From: Caldimonas brevitalea
GTDB lineage: Bacteria > Pseudomonadota > Gammaproteobacteria > Burkholderiales > Burkholderiaceae_C
Direction of reading: 5' to 3'
Assembly: GCF_001017435.1 (NCBI RefSeq)
Contig: NZ_CP011371.1
Span: 806,001 to 870,000, forward strand
Length of the DNA stretch: 64,000 bases
The notes under the pieces are model-generated. The model was given only the letters and a program-made list of their open reading frames with translations, searched no databases and was not told where the DNA came from. Positions 8,549-18,016 of this stretch are shown piece by piece. The position numbers were made by a program, and so were the translations under genes. Position 1 is the first letter of the stretch, and each line of letters starts with the position of its first letter.

Positions 8549-9382
8549 TCAGCGTTGGCCCGGGTACTGCCTGAACATCTCGTTGATCTCGCGCATCGGC
8601 ACCGCGTCGGCCGCATAGCCGAAGCTGCCGTGCTGCTGCAGTTCGCGCGTCGCGCGCAGCAGGGCACCGTAGGCTGCACGGGCCAGTGAGCCGCCGAGGC
8701 TGACCCGCTTGACCCCCGCGGCCGCCAGATCGGCCAACGTGAGGTCCACGCCGGCGATGCCCATGATGACGTTCACCGGTCGATCGACCGAGCGGACCAG
8801 CGTCGCGATGTCGTCGAGGCTGCGCAGCCCGGGCGCGAACAGCACGTCGGCACCGGCCTCCTGATAGGCCTGCAGGCGTCGAATGGTGTCGGCGAGATCG
8901 GCCTGGCCGACCAGGTAGTTCTCGGCGCGGGCCGTCAACGTGAAGGGAAACGGCAAGGAGCGGGCGGCTTCGGCCGCGGCGCGGATCCGTTCGGCGGCCA
9001 CCTCGACCGGGTAGAGCGGCGCGTCGGGCCGACCGGTGGCGTCTTCGATCGAGCCGCCCACGACCCCGGCCTCGGCCGCGGCACGCACCGTGCGGACGAC
9101 CGCCTCCGGCGTGTCGCCGTAGCCGTTCTCGAGGTCGGCGCTGACCGGCAGGGCCGTGGCGGAGGCGACGTCAGCCAGGTGGCGCATCATCGCCTCGAAC
9201 CCGACGCCGTTGTCGGGCTTGCCGATCGAGAAGGCATGCCCTGCGCTGCTGGTCGCCAGGGCCTTGAAGCCCGCCATCTCCAGCAGCCGCGCGCTGCCGA
9301 CGTCCCAGGGGTTGGGGATCAGGAAGGCACCTTCACGCCGGTGCAGTTCACGAAACGTCTCGGCCTTGTGCGCGGTGTCCAT
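8549..9382 (-). CDS. Isocitrate lyase / PEP mutase superfamily enzyme
   Basis: 277 residues, start chosen at the ATG behind AGGAG; a frame-internal upstream ATG would add a His-rich leader without a ribosome site. The fold is recognisable from IPNPWDVGSARLLE, ATSSAGHAFSIG and SADLENGYG, which supply phosphate and Mg-binding residues of the PEP mutase/isocitrate lyase barrel. The lyase cysteine motif K(K/R)CG is missing, so true isocitrate or methylisocitrate lyase activity is unlikely. An oxaloacetate hydrolase, carboxy-PEP mutase-like or C-C lyase role fits better. It stands alone between the peroxidase and the DUF2239 gene. Confidence 0.82.
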   Translation of the reverse strand: MDTAHKAETFRELHRREGAFLIPNPWDVGSARLLEMAGFKALATSSAGHAFSIGKPDNGVGFEAMMRHLADVASATALPVSADLENGYGDTPEAVVRTVRAAAEAGVVGGSIEDATGRPDAPLYPVEVAAERIRAAAEAARSLPFPFTLTARAENYLVGQADLADTIRRLQAYQEAGADVLFAPGLRSLDDIATLVRSVDRPVNVIMGIAGVDLTLADLAAAGVKRVSLGGSLARAAYGALLRATRELQQHGSFGYAADAVPMREINEMFRQYPGQR

Positions 9383-9508
9383 CTGGGCTCTCCTGTTGTG
9401 GTGGTGGTGCCTCGGCATTGTTCGGGCCCTGTCGGCGCCGTGTCGTCACCAAAGGTCAGCGCGCCCCTGGCGGAACAAACAGTCCGCCAGGGGGCCGCTG
9501 ACGCCCGC

Positions 9509-10150
9509 TCACACGGACGGTCCTGCCCCGTCCTGCGGTGCCGGCGTCAAGGCGTCTTGCGCCAGCCGGCGCGCATGGTCCCGCACGTCGGCGGGCCAGC
9601 CGTCGGTGTGCTCGGCGAAGCGCGTCGCGTCGCCGGCGTACAGCGCCCGCAACGCCTCCTCGTAACCCGGTTGGTTGCCGGCCAGCACGCCCATGAAGCG
9701 GTAGGCGGCCTCTTGGGCGCGGCGAATGCGGTCGCGTGAGCCCGCCGAGTTGCGCGCTGCCTCGACCAGTTTGCGCAGCGCCACCGATGCACCGCCAGGC
9801 TGCTGGTTGAGCCATTCCCAGTGCCGCGGCAGCAAGGTGACCTCGCGTGCCACGACCCCGAGCCGAGGGCGGCCCCTGGGTCGGGTCGACGGCTCGCTCG
9901 TGGCGGCCTCGGCGGCGGAGGAACTGGGGACGGCGGCCTCGTCACGGGGGTCGTGGGCGGCGCCGCGCGGGTCGACGTCGACGGGTTGTCCGGTGGCATC
10001 GTCGAACACGAGGACGGCGACCCGGCCTTGGTGGCGCTCGATCGCCTGCCGCGCGGCGGCGAAGACCTGCGAGGGCGCGCCGCGCGCCAAACAGGTGTCA
10101 CCTTCGAAGGCGGTGTAGGCCCGGACAGGGTGGGGGGTGGGGTCGTTCAT
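9509..10150 (-). CDS. DUF2239 family protein
   Basis: 213 residues, ATG preceded by AGGAGATGCC. The sequence matches the DUF2239 pattern as I know it: AYTAFEGDTCLARG at the start, a VLVFDDATGQPVDVD block, an acidic/Ser-rich middle, then RGRPRLGVVAREVTLLPRHW, QPGGASVALRKLV and AAYRFMGVLAGNQPGYEEAL. There is no signal peptide or membrane helix. The RGRPRLG stretch is AT-hook-like and the C-terminal half is rich in helices, so nucleic-acid binding is conceivable, but the function is unknown. The short upstream region holds twin ACCCGGGT palindromes, so the gene is probably tightly regulated. Confidence 0.82.
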   Translation of the reverse strand: MNDPTPHPVRAYTAFEGDTCLARGAPSQVFAAARQAIERHQGRVAVLVFDDATGQPVDVDPRGAAHDPRDEAAVPSSSAAEAATSEPSTRPRGRPRLGVVAREVTLLPRHWEWLNQQPGGASVALRKLVEAARNSAGSRDRIRRAQEAAYRFMGVLAGNQPGYEEALRALYAGDATRFAEHTDGWPADVRDHARRLAQDALTPAPQDGAGPSV

Positions 10151-10177
10151 GGCATCTCCTGAGAGACGCAAATATAT

Positions 10178-10213
10178 ACCCGGGTGAAATATTTGCGCAA
10201 TTAATACCCGGGT
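10178..10213. promoter_or_regulatory. Twin ACCCGGGT palindromes upstream of the DUF2239 gene
   Basis: Identical octamers ACCCGGGT occur at 10178-10185 and 10206-10213, 28 bases centre to centre, inside an AT-rich patch 28 bases before the DUF2239 start. Both are flanked by TAT/TAA-type bases. Paired dyads this close to a start, between two minus-strand genes, look like tandem repressor sites. The binding protein is not identified. Confidence 0.5.
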
Positions 10214-10265
10214 TAAATTTGGGGTAAAGGCTACGCAATCGTCCTGCGCACTGCGGCGCCTGCGC

Positions 10266-11219
10266 TCAGCGGGCGGCGGCGGGACGCTCGACCGCGCCGG
10301 GCGACAGGCCGAGCACACGCTTGAATGCACGGCTGAACGCCGCTTCCGACTGGTAGCCGACCCCCGCCGCCACCTCCGCCAGCCCCTCCTGCCGCGCCTG
10401 CAGGCGTGCCAGGGCCAGATGGACCCGCCAGCGCAGCAGATACTGCATCGCCGGCATGCCGACCTGTTGGGTGAACCGCGCCGCGAAGGCCGAGCGCGAC
10501 ATCGCGGCCTCGCTGGCCAGGGTCGCCAGCGTCCAGGCGCGTGCCGGGTCGCGGTGCATCAGCGCCAGGGCCCGGCCGATCTGCTTGTCCTGCAGTGCGC
10601 CCAGCCAGCCGGCGCGCGCCTCGGGCGCCTGCTCGATCCACTCGCGCAGGGCCTGGATCACGATGATGTCGGCGAGCCGGGTGATGACGGTCTCGCCGCC
10701 CGGACGCAAGGTTTGCGCCTCGGCCGCCATCCAGCGCAGGCTGCTGTGCAACCAATCCAGGTGGGGCAGTGCGCTGGCGTCGATGTGGATGCAGGCGGGC
10801 AGGGCGGCGACCAGGTGGTGTGCCGCCGGATGTTCGAAGCGCACCGCGCCGCAGATCAGCGCGGTGGCCGGCCCGTCGCCGCCGTGGCGCAGCACCTCGT
10901 AGCGTTCGCTGACCACCTCGCGCGGCAGGTCGAACAGGCCGGGAGCGTCGGCCCCGGGCTCGCTGACCAGTCGGTGGCCCTCGCCGCGCGGCAGCAGGAC
11001 GAAATCGCCCGTGTTCAGCGCCAGCGGGTCGGCGCCGTCGACTTCCAGCCAGCACCGGCCGGCGGTCACGACATGGAACATCATGCAGTCGTGCAGGGGC
11101 GGCAGCGCCAGGCCGAACGGGGCGCCGAACTCGGAGCGGCAATAGAACACGCCGTTCATGCGGAGGAAATGCAGCGCTTCGCCGAGCGCGTCGAGCGTGG
11201 TGGGGTGGGGACCGGTCAT
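10266..11219 (-). CDS. AraC family regulator with cupin ligand domain
   Basis: 317 residues, ATG behind GGAGGT. The N-terminal half is a cupin of the AraC_binding type (CMMFHVVTAGRCWLEVDG, LNTGDFVLLPRGEGHRL). The C-terminal third has two helix-turn-helix motifs (LASEAAMSRSAFAARF; AAGVGYQSEAAFSRAFKR), the standard DNA-binding unit. It is transcribed divergently from an NAD(P)-binding reductase gene with a 9-base inverted repeat between them, the usual arrangement for a regulator controlling that gene. The ligand is unknown. Confidence 0.9.
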   Translation of the reverse strand: MTGPHPTTLDALGEALHFLRMNGVFYCRSEFGAPFGLALPPLHDCMMFHVVTAGRCWLEVDGADPLALNTGDFVLLPRGEGHRLVSEPGADAPGLFDLPREVVSERYEVLRHGGDGPATALICGAVRFEHPAAHHLVAALPACIHIDASALPHLDWLHSSLRWMAAEAQTLRPGGETVITRLADIIVIQALREWIEQAPEARAGWLGALQDKQIGRALALMHRDPARAWTLATLASEAAMSRSAFAARFTQQVGMPAMQYLLRWRVHLALARLQARQEGLAEVAAGVGYQSEAAFSRAFKRVLGLSPGAVERPAAAR

Positions 11220-11312
11220 GGGATAAACCTCCGTGCGACGCACTGCGGTGCCAGCCCCCCTTCGGGCGGCCCGGCGCGAGCTGATGCGCTGCAGTATCGG
11301 AACAGTCCCCGT

Positions 11313-11337
11313 GATCGTCCAGCGGGTTTGGACGATC
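11313..11337. promoter_or_regulatory. Inverted repeat GATCGTCCA-N7-TGGACGATC between AraC and SDR genes
   Basis: Perfect 9-base arms at 11313-11321 and 11329-11337 with a 7-base spacer sit between the two divergent starts (11219 and 11425). This is the best candidate site for the adjacent AraC regulator acting on both promoters. Confidence 0.6.
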
Positions 11338-11424
11338 GAGCAAGAAAGCAAGACGAGCCGGCATTGTTCATCCAGGGTCTAGGCGCGACATTGGACGCAC
11401 TGTTCACCACTTCAGGAGATCACG

Positions 11425-12177
11425 ATGCCGACCTCTTCCACGCTGCCCCCTCTCGGCCGCCCGCTTCCCTCGCATGTTCATGTCACGCCCTCGTTGGAAA
11501 CGCCGGCGCCCCGCGTCGCGCCGTTGAAGGTGCTGGTGGTCGGCGCAAGCGGCGGTTCGGGCCGCGCCACCATCGAGGCCTTGCTCGATGCCGGTCATCA
11601 GGTCACCGCCTATGCGCGCCACGGCGCGGCGCTGCAGGGTTGGGGGCCGCGCGTGCAGGTCGTGGAAGGCGACGTGCTGGTGCCGGAGCAGGTCGACCGT
11701 GCGGTGCAAGGCCATGACGCCGTGATCATCACCCTCGGCATCCGGGAAAGCGCGCTGCGGGTGCGTCTGTTCGGTGCCGCCCGCACCGCAATGAACGTAC
11801 GCTCGCTGGGGACGCGCCATGTGGTCGCGGCGATGCTGCGGCACGGCGTGCGCCGGCTGGTGGTGCAGACCAGCTTCGGCGTCGGCGAGACGCGCGACCG
11901 TCTGCCACGGCTTTATCGGCTGATGTTCCAGCTGCTGCTGAAACCGCAGGTGGCCGACACCGAACGCCAGGAGCGCGAGGTGCGCGACAGTGGCCTGGAC
12001 TGGGTGATCGCCCAGCCGGTCAACCTGGTCGACGTGCGCGACGAGGGCCTGCCCTGCGCCTCGGCACGGGGGGAGGTGCAGGGCATGCAGGTGTCGCGGC
12101 GCCAGGTGGGCCGCTTCCTCGCGCACGCGGTGGGCAGCAGCGACTATCTGGGCCGGTCGGTGGCCCTGTCGGCCTGA
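11425..12177 (+). CDS. NAD(P)-binding NmrA-like / atypical SDR protein
   Basis: 250 residues; ATG preceded by AGGAG. A Rossmann start VLVVGASGGSGRATIEALL is followed by VVEGDVLVPEQVDRAV, typical of NAD(P)H-binding atypical SDRs used as NmrA-like sensors or quinone/epimerase-type reductases. The classical YxxxK catalytic pair is not evident, so it may be regulatory or act on small electrophiles. It is divergent from an AraC regulator that probably induces it. There is no signal peptide. Confidence 0.85.
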   Translation: MPTSSTLPPLGRPLPSHVHVTPSLETPAPRVAPLKVLVVGASGGSGRATIEALLDAGHQVTAYARHGAALQGWGPRVQVVEGDVLVPEQVDRAVQGHDAVIITLGIRESALRVRLFGAARTAMNVRSLGTRHVVAAMLRHGVRRLVVQTSFGVGETRDRLPRLYRLMFQLLLKPQVADTERQEREVRDSGLDWVIAQPVNLVDVRDEGLPCASARGEVQGMQVSRRQVGRFLAHAVGSSDYLGRSVALSA

Positions 12178-12193
12178 GGCTGTGCCAGAGCGC

Positions 12194-14172
<1,979 letters not shown>

Positions 14173-14176
<4 letters not shown>

Positions 14177-15093
14177 GGTGTGGTCTCCGTGGCGGGTGCA
14201 GCGGCAGCGCCGGGCAGACGCACCGGCAAGGTCACCGAAAAGGTCGATCCGACGTTCAGTTCGCTTTGCAGCGCCACACTGCCGCCCAGCAGTTCGGCCA
14301 GGCGTTTGCTGAGCGACAGGCCGAGGCCGGTGCCGCGCAGACGTTTCTGGATCGGCGAGTCGACCTGGGCAAAGTCCTGAAAGATCGCGTGGTGGAACTC
14401 GGGCGCGATGCCGATGCCGGTGTCGCTCACCGCGAAGGTGACCTGGTCTTGATCGTCGCGCCGCGCCGACACGCGCACCTCACCCTTGAGCGTGAACTTT
14501 AGTGCGTTGGAGATGAAGTTGCGCAGGATCTGCGCGAGCTTGCGGTCGTCGTTGTACAGCGGCGGCACGTCCTGCGGCTCTTCGAACACCAACACCACGT
14601 CCGGGTTGGTCAGCACCGGCTTGAACATGCCGCGCAGTGCCGAGAACAAATCGACCATCTCGAACCACGCCGGCGAGATCTCGACCCGGCCGGCCTCGAC
14701 CTTGGCGAGGTCGAGCAGGTCATCGACCATTTCGGAAAACTCGGCCGAGGTTTCCTGGATGAAGCGCACCTGGGTTTCCTGCTCCGGCGTGAGCGGCCCG
14801 TCGACGCGGTCCATCAGCAAGCGTGCAATGCTGCGGATCGAGCCGATGGGGGTGCGGAACTCGTGGCTCATATAGGCCAGGAAGCGGCTCTTCAACTCGG
14901 TGGCCTGGCGCAAGGCCTCGGCCTGCGTGTCGAGCTCGGCATACAGCGCCAGCACACCGCGGTTGGTTTCCTCGAGCTCGGCTCGCAGTGCTTCGACCTC
15001 GGCGGTCTTGGCGGCGAGGGCTGCCGGCAGGTCGACGCCCGGGCCGGCGGGCGGGGCGTCGCGGTCGGGAGGTTCGGGGAGCATCTTGTTCAT
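14173..15093 (-). CDS. Cytosolic sensor histidine kinase of the stressosome operon
   Basis: 306 residues. An N-terminal coiled coil (about 25-70, LAAKTAEVEALRAELEETN) is followed by HisKA with H box YMSHEFRTPIGS and an HATPase with NFISNALKF, DTGIGIAPE and GTGLGLSLSKRL. There is no sensor domain or membrane helix, so input must come from a partner, plausibly RsbT or the neighbouring receiver-bearing kinase. Start and stop both form 4-base ATGA overlaps with the flanking genes, implying translational coupling. The frame extends upstream, but the ATG at 15091-15093 keeps the overlap and the domain length. Confidence 0.9.
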
Positions 15094-16139
15094 GCGGCGC
15101 CTCGGCGTTTCAAGACCACCACTGTCGCGTCGTCGCGCCCGCGCAGGTGGTCGCGCAGCAGCCAGGCGGCGACCACGCAGGGATGATGTTGCAGCAAGCC
15201 GGGTGCAAGCGACAGATCCCAGCGCGTTGCAATGCCATCGGAGTGCAGCACGAGCAGCGCGTGGGCCGGCCATTCGTAGCGCGTGTCCTGCAGACGCCGG
15301 ATCTGCAGGCCCACGGTGCCGTGTTGCGAGACCAGCGAGCGGTCTCCCACACCCGAAATCAAACGCCCGGCGATGTTGCCCGCACCGGCGAACAGCAGAT
15401 GGCCTTGATCGGCGTCGAGCAGCGCCTGCGCCACCGCGGCGCCGCGGGTGCTGCGCAGCGCCTGATGGGCACGCTCCAGCACCGCGCTGGGCGAGCCGAA
15501 CGGCGTGGTCTCGAACAGCGCGACGGCCGCCTGTGCCGCTTCGGCCGCCTGTGGCCCGTGGCCCAGCCCGTCGGCCACCAGCACCGCGGCACGCGGGCCG
15601 TCCTGCACGGCGGCCCAGGCATCACCGCAGACGGTTTCGCCGGGGGCCGCCAGGGTCACGGCGCCGATGGTGAACGCGCACGGTGGTGGAAGTGCGGTGG
15701 GCGCCCCGCCGCCCGCGGGACGGCCGCCGGCCGCGACACGCGCCATGATCACGGTGCCTGCCGGCACCGCCGAATACAGATCGAATTCGTTGGACAGCCG
15801 GCGCACGGCCCCGAGCCCCGTGCCCGGAGTGCCGCCGGTGGAGTAGCCGTCGGTCAAGCAGTTCGAGACATTGCCGAGGCCCGGCCCGTGGTCGAGCGAC
15901 AGCAACTCGACCGAGGGCTCCCCCTCGTCGCCCGCGACGGTGCCCAGCAGCAAGCGGCCGCGCTGCGCGTGGCGGACCAGGTTGGTGCCCAGCTCGGTCG
16001 CCACCAGCGCAACCCGGCCGGCTGCCACCTCGTCGAACCCCAGGCTTTCGGCCAGCTGCACCGCCGCGCGGCGCACGGCGCCGACCTGGGTGGATTCATG
16101 GACTTCGAAGGCGACGTGGGGACGACCCGACTGCTGCAT
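15090..16139 (-). CDS. Fusion of RsbT-like ATPase and RsbX/SpoIIE-type PP2C phosphatase
   Basis: 349 residues. Residues about 10-135 form an anti-sigma-type HATPase (VALVATELGTNLVRHAQ, DHGPGLGN, GTGLGAVRRL). Residues about 160-349 form a PP2C-like serine phosphatase (CGDAWAAV, LVADGLGHGPQAAEA, LHSDGIATRWD), the ADGLGHG motif being typical of RsbX. In stressosomes RsbX resets the complex by dephosphorylating RsbR and RsbS. Here it is fused to a second RsbT-like switch domain. Start chosen at 16139, which overlaps the rsbT stop as ATGA and has GGAAG upstream; another ATG lies three codons earlier. Confidence 0.9.
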   Translation of the reverse strand: MQQSGRPHVAFEVHESTQVGAVRRAAVQLAESLGFDEVAAGRVALVATELGTNLVRHAQRGRLLLGTVAGDEGEPSVELLSLDHGPGLGNVSNCLTDGYSTGGTPGTGLGAVRRLSNEFDLYSAVPAGTVIMARVAAGGRPAGGGAPTALPPPCAFTIGAVTLAAPGETVCGDAWAAVQDGPRAAVLVADGLGHGPQAAEAAQAAVALFETTPFGSPSAVLERAHQALRSTRGAAVAQALLDADQGHLLFAGAGNIAGRLISGVGDRSLVSQHGTVGLQIRRLQDTRYEWPAHALLVLHSDGIATRWDLSLAPGLLQHHPCVVAAWLLRDHLRGRDDATVVVLKRRGAA

Positions 16140-16543
16140 CACTTCCACCGGGTGATGCTCACGCGGGTGCCTTCGCCCACCGCGCTTCGAATCTCGAACT
16201 CGTGCACCAGCCGTTTGCTGCCCGACAGGCCCATGCCCAGGCCGCTGCCGGAGGTCCAGCCGTCGGTGAGGGCGAGGTCGAGATCGGGGATGCCGGGCCC
16301 CTGGTCTTCGAAATGCACCCGCAGCCCGCGGCGCAGGCCGTCGGTCAAGATCTCCCAGCGCATCTCGCCGCCGCCGCCGTACACCACGGTATTGCGGGCC
16401 AGCTCGCTGGTGGCCGTCACCATCTTGGTCTGGTCGACCAGCGAGAACTTGAGCTCCTGGGTCAGCTTGCGCACCGTCTGACGGCTCATCACGATGTCTT
16501 GCTCGTTGCGCAGGGGCAGGCTGCCGTCAGAGCCCGCCGTCAA
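16139..16543 (-). CDS. rsbT: RsbT, switch serine/threonine kinase of the stressosome
   Basis: 134 residues with a TTG start supported by AAGGAG seven bases upstream; the start lies inside the last codons of rsbS, a 17-base overlap. The GHKL ATPase signatures are clear: TSELARNTVVYGGGG, FEDQGPGIPDLDLAL and GSGLGMGLSGSKRL. RsbT phosphorylates the STAS proteins RsbS and RsbR, leaves the complex under stress and activates a partner. In Bacillus that partner is RsbU. None is encoded here, so one of the kinases or the fused phosphatase downstream is the likely target. Confidence 0.92.
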   Translation of the reverse strand: MTAGSDGSLPLRNEQDIVMSRQTVRKLTQELKFSLVDQTKMVTATSELARNTVVYGGGGEMRWEILTDGLRRGLRVHFEDQGPGIPDLDLALTDGWTSGSGLGMGLSGSKRLVHEFEIRSAVGEGTRVSITRWK

Positions 16544-16907
16544 GGTCGCGCTCCTTGGCTGCGGCGGTCAGCAACTGCATGCCGCGTTCGACGTTGAGCG
16601 CGGTGCGAACACCTTCCAGGGACAGGCCCAGTTCGACCAGCGTGATCGCGACGGCGGGCTGCATGCCCACCACCACGGTGGTCGCGTCGAGCACCCGGGC
16701 GATGCCCGAGATGCTGGCCAGCATGCGGCCGATGAAGGAGTCGACCAGCTCGAGCGCCGAGATGTCGATCAGCACGCCGTGCGCGCCGGTCGCCTCGATC
16801 TTGGTGGCCAGGTCGTCCTGCAGCGCGAGGGCGGTTTGATCCTGCAGGTCGACCTGGATGGTCACCAACAGGCACTTGCCCATTTGCAGGATGGGGATGC
16901 GATCCAT
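16527..16907 (-). CDS. rsbS: RsbS, STAS scaffold protein of the stressosome
   Basis: 126 residues, ATG behind GGAGG. A single STAS domain with the conserved phospho-acceptor region IDISALELVDSFIGR, the acceptor serine being S57 (Ser59 of Bacillus RsbS). RsbS forms the icosahedral core with RsbR and holds RsbT. It sits between rsbR (18-base gap) and rsbT (overlap), the canonical order. Confidence 0.93.
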   Translation of the reverse strand: MDRIPILQMGKCLLVTIQVDLQDQTALALQDDLATKIEATGAHGVLIDISALELVDSFIGRMLASISGIARVLDATTVVVGMQPAVAITLVELGLSLEGVRTALNVERGMQLLTAAAKERDLDGGL

Positions 16908-16925
16908 GATGGCTGCCTCCGCGCG

Positions 16926-17783
16926 TCAGCTCTTGGCCCGCGTGATCGAGTAGCCCGTGCTCTTCAACGCCAGCGCCAGCGCGTCGGCCAGCGAGGCCTT
17001 GGTGGTGATGCCTTGCAGGTCGATGCCCAGGTGCACGATGGTCTGGGCGATCTGCGGGCGGATGCCGCTGATGATGCACTCGGCGCCCATCAAGCGGATC
17101 GCGGTGACGGTCTTCAACAGGTGCTGCGCGACCAGGGTGTCGACCGTCGGCACGCCGGTGATGTCGATGATGGCGAGTTCGGCGCTCGACTCGACGATAC
17201 GCTGCAGCAGTGCTTCCATCACCAGCTGGGTGCGGCTGCTGTCCAGGGTGCCGATCATCGGCACGGCCAGCACACCGTCCCAGAGCTTGACGACCGGTGT
17301 GGACAGCTCCAGCAGCTCCTGCTGTTGCCGCACGATGACTTCTTCGCGACTGCGCTGGTAGGCGGTGACGGTGAACTGCGCCATTTTGTCGACCAGCGTC
17401 GAAGCCCACCACAGGGTGTCGATCAGGCCCTGGCTGTCCTGCGCCAGGCGGCGCTGCAGCCCGCTGAAGACAGGCCGTTTCATCGCCAGCACGAACTGGC
17501 TGGTGTCGCCGGCCGTCGCGCCTTGTGCCGCGCGCGACGCCGACAAGGCGGCGAGCGCTTCACGCAGCGGCGCCCATGCCGCGGTTTCGAACTGGGCCGG
17601 GTCGCCGCCGGCCGCCAGGCCCGACTCGACCGCTTCGGCCAGCGTACGGGCCTCACGGGTCAGGTCTTGCACCGCGGTCTTGGAAAGGCGGGCGTTGGCA
17701 GAAGCTTCTGCAAGCCATTCCGTCAGGAAACTCTCCCGATCGGTTTCGAGCACTGCATGGACGGCCTTGTTGTGTACGGTCAT
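16926..17783 (-). CDS. rsbR: RsbR-type stressosome sensor (RsbRD-like N-domain + STAS)
   Basis: 285 residues. Start chosen at the ATG preceded by GGAG at a proper distance; an ATG four codons earlier lacks a site. The N-terminal 150 residues are helical and resemble the RsbRD N-terminal domain rather than the non-haem globin of Bacillus RsbRA. The C-terminal STAS domain keeps both phospho-threonines: T216 in GVPTVDTLVAQ and T248 in IRPQIAQT. RsbR proteins are the sensory turrets of the stressosome. As first gene of the operon it sets the input, but the stimulus cannot be read from the sequence. Confidence 0.92.
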   Translation of the reverse strand: MTVHNKAVHAVLETDRESFLTEWLAEASANARLSKTAVQDLTREARTLAEAVESGLAAGGDPAQFETAAWAPLREALAALSASRAAQGATAGDTSQFVLAMKRPVFSGLQRRLAQDSQGLIDTLWWASTLVDKMAQFTVTAYQRSREEVIVRQQQELLELSTPVVKLWDGVLAVPMIGTLDSSRTQLVMEALLQRIVESSAELAIIDITGVPTVDTLVAQHLLKTVTAIRLMGAECIISGIRPQIAQTIVHLGIDLQGITTKASLADALALALKSTGYSITRAKS

Positions 17784-17840
17784 TTTGGTCTCCATCACGA
17801 TAAAAGCCCGCAACTTGCGAGCAGAACCAGCCGGTTGCCG

Positions 17841-17911
17841 GGGAATGCAGACATTCCCTCCCTCTCGGCGAACCCGGCGCTGTGGCAACCAACCCCCCGG
17901 GGATTGCCACA
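17841..17911. promoter_or_regulatory. Two inverted repeats in the stressosome operon promoter region
   Basis: GGGAATG-CAGA-CATTCCC spans 17841-17858 with perfect 7-base arms. TGTGGCAA (17881-17888) and TTGCCACA (17904-17911) form a second dyad with a 15-base spacer. Both lie 60-130 bases upstream of rsbR, where its promoter must be. They may be operators; no sigma-factor boxes are certain. Confidence 0.4.
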
Positions 17912-18016
17912 AGGGCCCACTACGAAGCAAGAATCGTACGGGCGGCATTCTCCCCCAACACGGCGCCACCCCCGTCGCGCAGGCGTCAACGGGAGGCGGA
18001 GGAGCCCTGCGCGCCG

